DNA of 64,000 nt from Polyodon spathula (GCF_017654505.1 NC_054537.1:78778118-78842117); one strand, 5' to 3'. Positions 12,532 through 25,545 are shown, counted from the first letter of the stretch. Program-made: numbers and translations. The notes: generated from the letters alone by a model not told the origin.

Positions 12532-13689
12532 ATAGGACTACTACTACTACAACTACTACTACTACTACTACTAATAATAATAATAATAATAATAAATACC
12601 TGAGTCCGAATTCTGCAGGGATGGCACGGCTATCGCCACCCGGGCATTTTTGTAACTTGATAGAACTTAATTCTGTAAGTCTTGCAGCAAGCTGATATTA
12701 AGCCCCGTACTTGTCTTTTTGAACAAATTCGTGGAACCAACAGTATTTCTTTACTTTTTCATGTTTTCATTCTTCTAGAACAAATCTCAATGCGGTCGGT
12801 AGCTTGCAGCAATAATACAATAGACAACTGAGACAAATTCTCAGCTATGCTAATTTAAAACATTTTGGGGTGCAAACGTGACCTTTTCTGCCCTTGGTAG
12901 GTACCCATGATAGGTGCTACTTAAGGCTAGTGTATAGTGAATTTCTTCTTATTGCTAAGAGGCAGAAAAGTCTAGACTTAAAGCAGTAAGCTACCCGATG
13001 ACCAAACATGAAGATAACAAAAGTGTAAAGGATGAAAAAATATACATTTGCAAAGTGCTTCTTTATTTATTCATTAATTGCAAAGGGCTGTATTTTTAAA
13101 TGTGCAGTAGCTTCAGGTTTTTTTTTTATTTTTATAACCTTGCTTATTAAACAACTAAACTATAAATCACTATAATGTTATGAGTCAAAGGGCAATAATT
13201 TGAAATGTTCCATAAATGGTGTCACATAAAAAAAAAAAAAAAAATTATACTGAATGAAGAGGTCTATAATCCCCTTGTGCTGTATGCTTATTTTATCCTA
13301 TTTGGTAAAAGAAGCTTGCTAGGGCTTTCAGTTGTTAATAAATAATTGCTTGGTATGGCCTTTAGTTATAGTAGCTTTTTAGCTTGAAATGGCAGTTGAC
13401 CCACCCTTTTAAGTTGTACCATATTTTGGCCGCACACTTCCTATAGTGTGAGGAATCTGTGTGTTATGTGTGTACTACGTCACATTCTCACAACAATGGA
13501 GAGATCATTTGGTATTTCTAAACTGCATGGAAACCCGGCCAATGTGTAGCTTCAGATTGTTTTGAAAATGATTCCATGCACATTGGATCTGACAGTTTTC
13601 AATTACAAAGTGTATTCATTAACCCAACTTTAGTTTTGATCCCAAAATACTTTACACTATTTACTTTATTTGTTTACCATCCAGTTGAT

Positions 13690-14515
13690 TTGCGTTGTCC
13701 TTTCACCTTTTCCCGTTTTCTTTAACCAATCCCTCACACTACCCTCCATTTTTGCACGATTCCATGTGATCTAAAATCAGCATTGATGTGCTCCTTGCCC
13801 TTTCTATACTGGAGATCAAAATAGTATGGCTGTAAAGACAAGAACCAACGGGTCACCCTCACATTCCCGTTTTTGTTCCGGTACATCCATTTTAAAGGCA
13901 CATGGTCCGTCACTAAGGTAAACTTCCTACCCCATAGGTAATAATGAGGGGTTTCTATTGCCCACTTAATGGCCATACACTCTTTCTCTACATTGGCATA
14001 TTTGACTTCCCTAGGCAACAACTTCCTGCTTAAAAACAGGACTGGATTCTCCTCCCCATTCCTTTCCTGTGACAATACCGCCCCCCCCAAACCTACAGCT
14101 GAAGCATCACTCTCCAAAATGATAGGTTCTTTAAAATCTGGGCTGACCAACACTAGCTCATTACAAGTGGCTGTTTTAAAATCCTTAAATGCCTTGTCCG
14201 CTTCTGTGCTTCAGACAATTTTAGCCCCAGAAATGCCCTTAGCTGTTTTTTATTTGCTGGTTGCTCACAGGCTTGAATTGCATGTATCTTTATGTCTTGG
14301 GGTTTTATTTCCCCATTCCCCAATACAAACACCAGATACTTGGTCTCAGGCAGGGCAAACGTCAAGATACTAATCCGCAAAATATGTAACACTGCCCTCA
14401 CCTGGCGTAAATGGGATTCCCACTCTTCACTTAAAATCACCACATCATGCAGATATGCAGCGGTATATTGCTGATGTGGATGAATGACTTGCATCAAGAT
14501 TTCAGTTTGTAACAC
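13690..14515 (-). pseudogene. Ty3/gypsy pol relic (RT end and RNase H)
   Basis: Minus-strand remnant of an LTR-retrotransposon polymerase. In order: the RT palm end with YLHDVVILSEEWESHL, the RT thumb to QLRAFLGL, then RNase H with ILESDASAVGLGG, an NVEKECMAIKWAIE segment and LVTDHVPLKWM. The catalytic YxDD box reads YLHD, so an Asp is lost. After FLGL a block of roughly 30-40 codons is deleted, the next segment (STEADKAFKDF) starts after a stop codon, and a frame change separates the two halves. The upstream part is cut off at the (CA)n tract. No LTR or integrase is attached. It is an inactive fragment, described only as such. Confidence 0.85.
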
Positions 14516-14518
14516 AAC

Positions 14519-14524
<6 letters not shown>

Positions 14525-14573
<49 letters not shown>
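14525..14573. repeat. (CA)n microsatellite
   Basis: About 49 bp of CA dinucleotides, abutting the truncated end of the gypsy relic. Confidence 0.95.
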
Positions 14574-15307
<734 letters not shown>

Positions 15308-15496
15308 TGAGTCAATTCTTCAAAAAAAACTTTTGTATATTAAAACTAGTTATTATGAAGCTGTTATTAGCAGGCAGTACAACCTTTTTGAACACATGTA
15401 ATGATTACTATTCATTAACACTGATTATAAGTAACTGGTAACTTTTATAGTATTTATTTACCGAAAGTATCTAAACATCACATCAGTCTACAAATG

Positions 15497-15498
<2 letters not shown>

Positions 15499-15570
<72 letters not shown>
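15499..15570. repeat. (TA)n then (AC)n compound microsatellite
   Basis: TA dinucleotides to 15560, then ACACACACAC, immediately followed by the terminal repeat of a Tc1 element. Confidence 0.95.
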
Positions 15571-15571
<1 letters not shown>

Positions 15572-16420
15572 GCTCTGGAAAAAATTAAGAGACCACTGCA
15601 AAATTATCAGTTTCTCTGGTTTTACTATTTATAGGTATGTGTTTGGGTAAAATTAACATTTTTGTTTTATTCTATAAACTACTGACAACATTTCCCCCAA
15701 ATTCCAAATAAAAATATTGTCATTTAGAGCATGTTTTCTTGCAGTGTTGTCAGACCTCGAATAATGCAAAGATAATAAGTTCATATTCATTTTTAAACAA
15801 CACAATACTAATGTTTTAACTTAGGAAGTGTTCAGAGATCAATATTTGGTGGAATAACCCTGATTTTCAATAACAGCTTTCATGCGTCTTGGCATGCTCT
15901 CCACCAGTCTTTCACATTGATGTTGGGTGACTTTATGCCACTCCTGGCGCAAAAATTCAAGTAGCTCAGCTTTGTTTGATGGCTTATGACCATCCATCTT
16001 CCTCTTGATCACATTCCAGAGGTTTTCAGTGGGGTTCAGGTCTGGAGATTGGGCTGGCCATGACAGGGTCTTGATCTGGTGGTCCTCCATCCACACCTTG
16101 ATTGACCTGGCTGTGTGGCATGGAGCATTGACCTGCTGGAAAAACCAATCCTCAGAGTTGGGGAACATTGTCAGAGCAGAAGGAAGCAAGTTTTCTTCCA
16201 GGACAACCTTGTACTTGGCTTGATTCATGCGTCCTTCACAAAGACAAATCTGCCCGATTCCAGCCTTGCAGAAGCACCCCCAGATCATCACCGATCCTCC
16301 ACCACATTTCACGGTGGGTGCGAGACACTGTGGCTTATAGGCCTCTCCAGGTCTCCGTCTAACCATTAGACGACGAGGTGTTGGGCAAAGCTGAAAATTT
16401 GACTCATCTGGGGGTGCTTC
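15570..16420 (-). mobile_element. Truncated Tc1-like transposon
   Basis: The low-coordinate end starts with the terminal motif CAGCTCTGGAAAAAATTAAG followed by GAGACCACTGC, typical of fish Tc1 elements. The transposase lies on the minus strand. The element stops within the gene near 16420, so the DNA-binding half and the other terminal repeat are missing. Confidence 0.9.
15839..16415 (-). pseudogene. Tc1-family transposase, C-terminal catalytic part
   Basis: DDE transposase that cuts and joins Tc1 element ends at TA sites. The preserved part starts around DESNFQLCPTPRRL, which holds the first catalytic Asp. It continues through KCGGGSVMIWGCF and ends with AQSPDLNPTENLW and the usual C-terminal tail (ENQGYSTKY). 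The second catalytic Asp should lie in a QQDN motif 34 residues before the Glu of ENLW. Here that motif is QQVN, so Asp is replaced by Val. The N-terminal helix-turn-helix region is absent. The long clean frame suggests a fairly young copy, but it cannot be active. Confidence 0.9.
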
Positions 16421-18160
16421 AGCAGGATATCATGCAGTTATCATTCTTGTCACTGGTCATTTATATATGTTAAATAAAATGTGTGTCTCAGGTCTATTCT
16501 CTGGCTTTAAGGATGCACATAATTTAAAATTCAATCCATGCTACAACAGCATTGCTGATCTTTCTGCCTCACAGAAGATGATGCTTCTGTTTGCATACAG
16601 CACATGCTCTCCCTGTAGCTCAGTCTGGCCTTTCTTGTTAAATGTATTCCACAATGATGCTGCAATCACAACTAAGATTTGCGATTCTGAGATTCTGAAG
16701 CCTTCATAATAACAAATTCTAGCTTATAATAAAAAAGCACACCATGTACAGTAGGATGTACAGGAATATTAATATGTATTTTTCAATGAAAAAAGCAATC
16801 ACTTTAGAGCACGGTGAGAGAGAGGCCTATTGAATTGATATACAGCTTTTTATATGTATCAAGACAGAAACTATCAAAGAAACTCAGAACTGATTGATGT
16901 TTGATTTGTCCTCTCAGTCCTCTCTATTTTACTATCAAACTTGGCATAATTCATGAAAAAAACTTTGAAACGCTTGTTTAATTTCATTATATTGTAATGG
17001 CGCGATAGTGCAGTTATAGGTAAGAGATGTGACAGAGCCTAGTTTGAGGGGTATGTTTTCACGACTGTTTCAAAATGGATTGGGATGGCATTTCATATGC
17101 TCTGTGTCAATATGACTGATCATTATGTTGCCCAAGTTTGAAAAGCCGTGCAGTAGTTTTTAGTTACAGAAATGCGAAAAAATTCATTTTGACAAATTAG
17201 TCAGATATTTTTTTGCACTAAAATAACTGAAAAATGGCTGCGTGTTTAAACACCATATCTGGCAGTTGGATAGTACTCATTCACTAGGAGGGCCTTTTCT
17301 TGCATGTTTCTGTACGTGTTGAAATCCCTAGTTATCAGAGTTATATGTGGGAGATACTGTTGTTCATGATTATTAGGCTATTATCTTGTTCATATAATGA
17401 AATGGTTGAATTGATTGTATGGAAATGTGCCACTCTCCTCTTAATGACACCGTTTGAATCGATGTATATTTTTAAACAAGGTATAACTATAAATGTAAAT
17501 ACATTAATGAATATATTCATGTTGTTAATACTTAGTCAAATAGCTTGCCTAATATAAACGTAGCAAAAGTATTCATGTTTTAAAAAATGGTAAAAAAAAA
17601 TGTAATAGCGTAATAATAATAGTTTGTTTTATGTATGAGAAGTCTATGTATATTTGTATAAGGTATCTAAAATGTGGTCTGACTTGGGAATGTTTGTTAT
17701 AATAGATTTTTTCTTATACAAAAAATAAGAGTTGCAAATAAAAAAATACATAGTATACCAAAAACTTCCTTTAAGATATACAGAGAGGACTACAGTCTAA
17801 ATAGTGGGATCTATTTTCCATTGCATATAAATATCATGTTTTAAAATCAGCCTTCCAGTGAAAAAAGAATGGGCATTAAACACAAGAAACTACATTATAC
17901 TTGACGGTAAGATTTGACAATTCCGAAAAAGATTGGAAATTGCCACTGCGCCCTTAACCTGACCCATGTTCTGACAAGGTTTTCCAGCACACACTGCTTA
18001 CTGGTACAGTAGGTGGGATCACTTCAGACAACATGTGTAGCCCCCAGTAGAAGAGTCACTGTCATAAATGGATAAGAAAGACCTATAAATTTCACGGATT
18101 GATTGGTTGGAAAATGCTTGTGTAACATTATTTGTCTCCTTTCAATTATCTCATTACTAC
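16421..18160. other. Intron, nothing recognised
   Basis: AT-rich with no repeat family or exon identified by eye. Confidence 0.45.
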
Positions 18161-18337
18161 AGAACCTCAAAAGGAACATGGTATAAATTAAGAGGCTACT
18201 ATCTCATGCACACGACTTTCTATCTTGTAAGTCATGCACACGAGATATTATAGTAAGTCATGCGCACAAGATATTGTAGTAAGTCATGAGATAGTAGCCT
18301 CCCATGTTAATTTTACACCACGTACTTTACAGGTTCC
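18161..18337. repeat. Fold-back MITE with internal 26-bp tandem repeat
   Basis: Perfect inverted arms GAGGCTACTATCTCATG (18191) and CATGAGATAGTAGCCTC (18285) sit inside a weaker inverted repeat that extends out to AACCT / AGGTT. Between the arms are direct repeats beginning AAGTCATGCACACGAGATAT and AAGTCATGCGCACAAGATAT. It contains no gene. Confidence 0.75.
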
Positions 18338-19540
18338 ATACATTACTATGCCACACATGCATCACCTTTCTATTCCAGTATATCATATACATGTTTTTAT
18401 GTACTTCATAAACAAAACCAAAATCCCCCCAAAAACAAAGAAAAAAGCTTAAATGGTTATGACAGTTGTAAATATTTGTATACTTCGGAAAGTACATAAT
18501 AAATAACAGATCTCACTCCAGATGTGTTACTATTCCAACTATTCTAATTAAAGACACAACTTGTAATGCTAATTAAAGGTGTCTTTATTTTTGGATAAAT
18601 ACCTTAATATGTATTGCCCAGCTGCATTGGTACCCATGGCCAGCAATCAAAATGACATACTTTTATGTTGTTGGCAAAATAATATGGAATTCAATGTGCA
18701 TTATTGATATTAACAAATTTAAAGTCAGGAATATATGCCAGACTAGTTAACAGATCAAAGTTAGGTTTGGGAATCAAATGTAACTAAGTAGTGTCATTTT
18801 CTATTGTTAATATTGAATTTATATGAAGAAAAGATCACTTCATCATGCATGCCACACTTATCCATATTAAATACTAATTAGGACTGTGATTTTTGAACAG
18901 TCACATATTTTAAAGTGTACTTGGAAATTGAAGAATGTTGTACAGTACAATGCTGTCTCTTTAGTGACTTAATGTGACTGTGGCAAGGCTGAGGCGCTTG
19001 AGAAATGCTTGTTTTGTGTTTGTTTATTATAAATAGTATTAAATAGTATTATTTAATAATTAATAATTCAGTATAATTATTAGAGAGCTGGACGCTCTGT
19101 CTGGGACATCGTACCTGCTGTGTTTGGTTGCGGGAAAAGCAGTTGGTGATTGGCCAGTTGAGGATCCCTAACCAGCAGATGAGTGTGTCCCGGTGGAGCT
19201 TCTCATGATAGAAATGCTCAACTGACACATCCTGGGACTGCTGCAATGCCATCAGTTAAACTTTTGTATCAGTCAATCGTAATTGTTCATATAGACCGTT
19301 TCATGATTAATTGCTCCAAAGCACTTTATATGATACAAATATTGATACATGTTAAGAGACCGCAGTAAGCAACACAAATGAACAATAAAATGAAAACAGT
19401 TATAACACGGTAGGGTTGTGGCTCCCATTTGCTCCATAGTGCCATTACAGTAGTCCTTTTATACTCGTTATACAGTGGAACACAAATAGCACGGTCTTGA
19501 AACTGACTTCCCACTATAGCGTTATAAAGGGTGAGCACTG

Positions 19541-19545
<5 letters not shown>
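18338..19545. other. Intron, nothing recognised
   Basis: No motif or coding segment identified. Minus-strand open frames here are short and anonymous. Confidence 0.45.

Positions 19546-19606
<61 letters not shown>
19546..19606. repeat. (TA)n microsatellite
   Basis: About 60 bp of TA dinucleotides following GTATGTGTA. Confidence 0.95.
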
Positions 19607-19609
<3 letters not shown>

Positions 19610-19614
19610 TATGA

Positions 19615-19880
19615 TGTATAAGCTGGCCTGTAAGACATGTTTTTAGTGTAGTTTTAAAAGCAACAACAGTTGGTGCTTGCCCTACAGATCTTGACAGTTC
19701 ATTCCATGGTTTTGAGCATTTAGGAACATGTGGGGTTAGAAGATCATTTAAATAAGATGGAGCAAGGTCATTTAAAGCTTTATAAGCTAAAAGCAGGGCC
19801 TTCAAATCAATTCTAAACCTTACAACAATCCAATGTAAAGCAATATAAAAAAACAGTGTTAAATTGAGAATTGTGGGGGA
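19615..19880 (-). pseudogene. LINE ORF2 C-terminal fragment (L2/CR1-like)
   Basis: The minus strand encodes LHWIVVRFRIDLKALLLAYK followed by ALNDLAPSYLNDLLTPHVP, the C-terminal signature of ORF2 in many fish LINEs. An internal deletion follows and joins it to PWNELSRSV and AFKTTLKTCL, the last residues of the usual protein. Only a 3' scrap remains. The (TA)n tract lies directly downstream. Family is assigned by recalled motif only. Confidence 0.75.
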
Positions 19881-20094
19881 GAGGGGCAAAATTAATTATT
19901 CTGCATTCCATCAATGTTCCCTCCTATTTGTAAAGAATAACTATTACCAGGGTTATCTTTACAATATTTATTTTAGTTAATATTTATTAATCTCAGTAAA
20001 TCAAAATTACTAAATTCATTTTGAAGAAACAATACTAAAATGAATGAATTATAAATTGTACTAATTAACCAATATATACAGGGGCATGCGCAGG

Positions 20095-20450
20095 AATATA
20101 CATTTGAGCGCTACTGGGGGGACACATTAAACAATATGTGTATATGTGTTAATATGGTTATATAAATAGCATTACACTCACTTGCCATTTCAATTAAAGT
20201 CCAGACACCGTGAAGATTTTTAACAATAAAACATCTTTCTGCAGTTGCAACTGTAACAGGTAGCGTGGCCAAAAGCAACAGTAGGTTGAATGCATCAGGA
20301 TACAGAAGTCCCAGGTCATGTTCTTTACAGACCTTCATGAGTTCTGGAACAGCCATTGCATTGTCCAATTCCCGAGCGTTAAAATAGGCGCAATGTGGTG
20401 TGCAAATAAATTACTGCATTTCAGGAACTCTGCATTGAAATTCTTGAGCT
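20095..20450 (-). pseudogene. hAT transposase C-terminal (dimerisation) fragment
   Basis: The minus strand reads ELMKVCKEHDLGLLYPDAFN and then LLLLLATLPVTVATAERCF. This is the C-terminal hAT dimerisation region, normally followed by a SRLKT-type helix; here it decays after AERCF. The plus-strand segment GCATGCGCAGGAATATAC...GGGGGGACACA at 20085-20125 resembles the untranslated tail of such elements. The rest of the transposase is missing. Inactive. Confidence 0.75.
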
Positions 20451-21184
20451 TCATAAGTGTTTTCCCTTTAGTATATTAACAGTCCACGTTTTCAGTTTTC
20501 AAGATAGGACGCGGCTTGGAATATTTCTCTACTTTTCTGATTAAATTGTCTGGTGATCTCACTTATTGCACCATTAAGCTCAGGGGGAAAAAAAAAAAAA
20601 AACTATTGACTTTATATTTCTCTTGCAAAGGTTTAAAAAAAATGCAGATTTGTTTCATTAGCACGATTTTCAGCTTTTAAAAAGTACTAATAGAACTAAC
20701 TTTTTGTCCATTGTTAGGCTGCGCAGAACTTTTAAACAGCTCTCTATGACACTTACTGCACTGGCTAAATCAATGTCTCCCTCTGCAAAAAAAGTGCAAG
20801 TATAAAATAGCATAATTTAAAAAAATTTGCTGTTTTTCCACTAATTGTACAACTCCAGCTGGACTCAAACATTAAGTGGACACGAATACACTTATGTCCT
20901 TAACTGCAAGTTATGAGGAAATACGTTAGTTTGTGAGTGTTGGTGTGTAAAACACATTGCCCTAAAACATTATTTGTTTATTTCTAAGATATATGTGCCC
21001 ACACTATAGACAACATTTGAAATTACCTTGGGGCAATATGTTCATCATATAGGAATAACACCTTTAATTACACACTGTAGATACATTTATCATACTTGAC
21101 TAGAAATAAGTAATTTGCATTGCTCCAAACTTGTATGTATTTTTTCCAAGAGACATTTGTTTATGCAGTATAAAAATTATCAAT
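20451..21184. other. Intron, nothing recognised
   Basis: It may include further decayed hAT sequence, but I cannot support this. Confidence 0.4.
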
Positions 21185-21952
21185 TGTGGTGGGGCAAGAC
21201 GCTCTTCACAGCCTTAATTAAAAAGCGGTTTATTGCTGTAACAGGGTGTTCTGTTACTGTGTGGGTATTCACTGAGAGACACAGAGGGTTTGAAGTTGAA
21301 AAAGCTGCTCAGTCATCCAGGTTTTGTTTATAGACAGGCAGTTGCAATAATTGGTGGCCGCTACTAGGGTATCAGCAATGATACCCCCAGTGCGGAAGGA
21401 CATACACACAAGTGTACATAGTAAAAAAACATCAAACTAAACACAGTGGGTAAAACAGCTAAAAACAAAAGTTTACCTTCAAGTGGCTCAGCACTGTTCC
21501 CACTAAAAGGGAGGTCCCCCTAAACTAATCCCTATCCTGAATTAAATTCTGGTTAACACACACAGTAATCACAAGTGTTTGTTTGTTTGTTACTTTGTTT
21601 GTTCACCCTGCTTCGTACATGCAGTCATGAGGCTTCCCAGCCAATTCACTTCCATCTTGCTGACAAAGAACATCAAAATAGAGTACCCAGAACAAAGGAC
21701 TGGCTTTCCAGCCCCTTTTTAAAGACAAGTGACTGGCGTTAATTGATAATCAATTACTCAATTCACATCTGGCCACCTGCTGCACACTGGGTTTCACTTT
21801 GGCAGGGAGAGAAGTCTAACCTCCCAGCCCTGCAATATCCAGCATAAATTTATTTTCCCCAAACTTTCAAATTCTACAAATTAAACACATTTTTTATTTA
21901 AAAAACCAAACAAAAACCACTGTATACATGGGCAGGCCTCAGCCCTGCCACA
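21185..21952 (-). mobile_element. Solo LTR-like element
   Basis: Starts TGTGGTGGGGCAAGAC and ends CAGCCCTGCCACA on the plus strand, so the ends are TG...CA with a short inverted TGTGG(T/C). A TTTATT motif near the low end would be a polyadenylation signal on the minus strand. No 5-bp target duplication is visible and there is no internal region. Confidence 0.55.
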
Positions 21953-23449
21953 GTTGCCTAAAGGGAAATGTAGATTCATATTGATCAATCCCATGTAAAA
22001 CATTCTTAACCCAAACTAGATTCTTTTTCAAACAGATTCTTTAATATCGGTGGGAAAATGAATGTATGTGTTCCAACTGTTCAGGTTTTTCCCCAGACCC
22101 AGCTCGGAGTGTAGGTCTAGGACATTTTTAGTTTCTATTTTTTTCTCACATGGTCCTAGGACTCTTCCTTACGACATTGATAAATTGGAAGATAAAATGA
22201 AAAGGTTTCTCATCAAGGCCATCGAAAAGAAAGATTAAAAACCTTCAATACTGCAAATTGTAATTCCTTCCTACTCTCTGTTAAAATGTTTTTAAACCCA
22301 ATGCATGCTGACAGCTTTGAAATCCAGATTTAATGCTGACATAACTGTTGACTTTACTTGACTGGCTGTTATTGATTATGAGCTCATTGCACTCCTGCTG
22401 TGCATCTCCAGATAACTGACAAGTGTCAGGGCAATTATAGCTTGGCATGATTAAGAAATTGTGCATGAAATATTTTTACACAGCAATGCAGTTATTGTTG
22501 AACACATCATCTCATACACAATAGGTTTTGCAGGATAAAAATGTAACATGATGCGGCATGATTGATAATGGAGAACAGTATATGGTAGGGATGGGCATTT
22601 CTGTTTAATTTAATAATCGGTCACACAGAATTTACTAAACGATTAAACAATTACAATATTATACTTTACATCAACATACCACTGGCTAAAAATAATGCTT
22701 ACATAATATCAAAATGGACATAATACATAACAAACTAAATAACAGTTGTGGTACTATTTGAGAATGCTTCAATATGTAGCTATTTTTATTAACAGTGTAA
22801 TACAAGTACAGTATGCATAAAACCCAACTAAGCAATTAAAGGCAACATAATGATGTACAAATTATAATGAATCAATAAGTGATGTCTTCATTGGACAACT
22901 ATAAAATCATTTTACATAAAGTAACATATCATTAGATATAGTACATACTTTCCGGTCCTGTTATATGCTATGCTGCATGAAGCCTTATAAATAATGTAGT
23001 ACAGAGTAGATGTTAAATGAATGGATGTCATTAATTAAAACTTAAACATGTATTTTTTGTATGTTTGTTTTTATTTAACCTTGTCCTTCAACAGTGCCGA
23101 TAGTCAATATATCTTTAACGATATAATTCTGTACCGTTAAAGCTGAGACAAGATTCTTTGGCCGACCAAAGCCACTTTGTGTGCACCCTTTCTTGGGTTA
23201 ACACTCACGGTGCAAAAAAAATACTGTCGGATTAAGTTGCTTTAAATGCTTTTTGGAATGCTATTTTGTACATTGTCAAATACTGCATTACAGTGCTTTG
23301 TTTTGTAATAATGTTCACTGATTTTCTTTGTATAGTATATTTGCGGTACTGTAAGTTCCCTTTCAAATACGAAATGTAACCATTACCTAATGGGTGTTTA
23401 CCTCCTAAAAACCCCGAAACCTGAATAGATATACCAAAGCTGAGCACTT
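21953..23449. other. Intron, nothing firmly recognised
   Basis: A GGTAGGGATGGGCATTTCTG motif near 22586 is reminiscent of hAT termini but is not matched by a partner. No exon. Confidence 0.4.
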
Positions 23450-23800
23450 GTGTTTGTGACGCAGTCATGCCCGCCCCCCAAGGACATAATATATCAGAAT
23501 CATTTAGACCGGTGCGCTTCCTGCCAGGGGCCAGAGTATGCCAAAGAGGCACTCACTGACCGCAGTTTCTGCAAGTTTTGCCCCCTGGGCAGTGGACCTC
23601 CTTTCAAGGGGAGCTCCCAGCGTCTGAGAATGTGGCGAATCTCATTTGGGAGAGGTTCGGGAGAGCAGAGATATATCTCTTTGCCTCCCAGGAATTGACC
23701 CACTGTCCCCTCTGGTTCTCCATAACAGGCCTTGGCACACTTATGACTGAGGCAACTGTTGAGGCAACTGTTAAATGCCTTCCCACCAATATGTAATACT
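23450..23800 (+). pseudogene. DIRS-like retrotransposon fragment
   Basis: Two plus-strand frames carry recognisable pieces. DRCASCQGPEYAKEALTDR with FCKFCPL resembles the Cys-rich N-terminal protein of fish DIRS-type elements. IWERFGRAEIYLFASQELTH then CPLWFS resembles the RNase H segment of their polymerase, which normally reads VDLFAS (here IYLFAS). The two lie only about 100 bp apart, so most of the element has been deleted between them. No tyrosine recombinase is seen. Assigned by recalled motifs. Confidence 0.6.
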
Positions 23801-25161
23801 TTAAAGGATTGTACAAGGTAAACGTCAATTTAAGATGCATCAAGTAGCAAACTCATCACAGGCTACCTAAAGGGATTCATCTTCAGATTAGCTAAGAAGG
23901 TTTTTCATCAAGTAGCTGACAGACCACAACAGTCTATAAACATCAAGTACAGTATCAAGTATTAATGAACGTATTCAATAATAATTATTTAATGTTTGTT
24001 GTATATAATGTCAAGTAGTATGGATTAAATTAATAAAAATATGATTGCACATACCGGATAACTTTTTTTCTCTTTACATAAATACTAGACAATGCTGTCT
24101 AAAAAATAAACCTGTTGACACCTGTTTATAGGTGTCATATGAATCTTTTGCAGTAAAGATTCCCATTGGCACCTTTTCTCGTTCGCATTCATGACATTTG
24201 GTATATTCTGTCCATGAATGTATGTTTTTTTTTTTTTTTTTTTTTTTTTTTAATGAAAAGAGAATCAACGTCATTCATGACTTTTCAATGATTTTTTTTT
24301 CTCCTTTTGCAAAATGCTTTTTTTTTTTTTTTTTTATACCTGATACAGAGTTCTGTAAGTGAATATAATTGAAATGTTGTCCCATTATGCAAGTTCATAA
24401 TATCAGGTTTTCTGACCTAGATATTAAATACAATATAGTTTGAAACCAGATGTGTCTTCTCTTATATTAAGATTCAGTGTTTTTTGGGTGTTTATAACTT
24501 AAGCTCTTCCATGTAGTTTATAACTAATAAATGTTTATAAAACCCATAAATGAGCATCTGACAAGTATTTATTGTATTACTTATATCTATATTCACAAAC
24601 CTTTTACTTCAAAGTGTCAATACCAGCCGCATTTTTTTTCTGAAACAAGAAAAGCACCATTCAATAACAAAACTACAAGAATTGTTTATTTGTGTTTTAA
24701 GAGTAGCGACTAGCGAATATCATTTTGTTTTGTTGTTCACAATTGCTGTTGTTTCTTAATTAGCAGTAGGTGCCCTGACACACATTGTAATTCCTTTTTC
24801 CCAGTGATTGGAACAGTAATTATTCTTTCATGTGTTATATATTGAGTGTAATCTTTGATAGTGACAAGCAGTATTTAGTAAATCATGTGTTGTCAATAGT
24901 TTTAGTACACTTTTAGCAAACTGAGTATTTCACAATTAAATATTGTACTGCTTTAATTGAATGACCTTCCACTTGTGGGACCTGTGTTTTGCCCAAAATA
25001 TAAAATGTGTAAAACAACATTGGTTACAAGAACAAGTAATGATTTTAATTGGGATGTCTGTTCTTAGCTTTCATCATTTTGTAGTTTCTCAGACAAGTTT
25101 TAGCTTAAAACCAATACAACTGTAAGGCTAGTTATGGTTTCTTAAAATATTGTATTCCATA
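23801..25161. other. Intron, nothing recognised
   Basis: Homopolymer T tracts at about 24226-24252 and 24319-24336. No gene identified. Confidence 0.5.
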
Positions 25162-25545
25162 TGTGACAGAGCAGAGGTCCTGCACACTGAGAAATTGGGG
25201 TTTTGTGGTTGCTTTTACAGTCACATGGTGACATGTTTACTTGCTTTATTGCTTTATGGATTAATTTTAGTGTGGAATGTGACCAGGTGGTAATTGGATG
25301 ATTGATTGTCACTTACCCCTCGCCACACCCTATATAAACTAGCTCTACAATGTTTGTAGGGTGGGCTGTCTGTCTACCTCTGTGTGAGGCCTGGAGGAAG
25401 CTTGTGGGGAAAAGATCTGTGGCAAAGGTATTGCTATGCTTGGTTATTAACTTAGCTAGCTTAGCTAGTGTTCCTAAGTGGACTTAGGTTTCGATTTATT
25501 CTGTTTTGTAAATGAATAAATGTATAGACACTGTGAATACTTACG
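25162..25545 (+). mobile_element. Partial LTR
   Basis: Starts TGTGACAGAGCAGAGGTCCT, with a CTATATAAA promoter-like box near 25331 and AATAAATG near 25515 as a polyadenylation signal. It is then cut by a LINE tail at 25546, so the 3' end is missing. Confidence 0.55.

Larger units (their letters stand above)
11084..12590 (+). repeat. Tandem array of three ~470-500-bp units plus a partial fourth
   Basis: Units start at about 11084, 11594, 12063 and 12535 (the last truncated). Each opens with a CTA/CCA trinucleotide run and ACTACTGCAGTTCTGGCTGC. It continues with an open frame of about 80-110 codons. It ends with a T-rich segment holding three hairpins and AAATAGGACTA, which leads into the next unit. 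Unit 2 lacks a 24-bp piece present in units 1 and 3. The partial fourth unit breaks off in (CTA)n(ATA)n at 12537-12593. Confidence 0.85.
10828..13560 (+). mobile_element. Unclassified interspersed repeat, copy A, containing a tandem array
   Basis: The left part shares AAATTTAAATAAGTCTCACC and the ATTTTGGTAGTACCT segment with 33888-33950; the latter also recurs at 39720-39735. The right part shares GATGACCAAACATGAAGATA-type sequence and the end (CGCACACTTCC, a TACGTCA...CTCAC...AATGGAG block, TGCATGGAAACCC) with 34560-35790. All copies have the same orientation. Copy A differs by carrying the hairpin-rich tandem array at 11084-12590. Edges are approximate, and I cannot assign the family to a superfamily. 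Confidence 0.55.
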
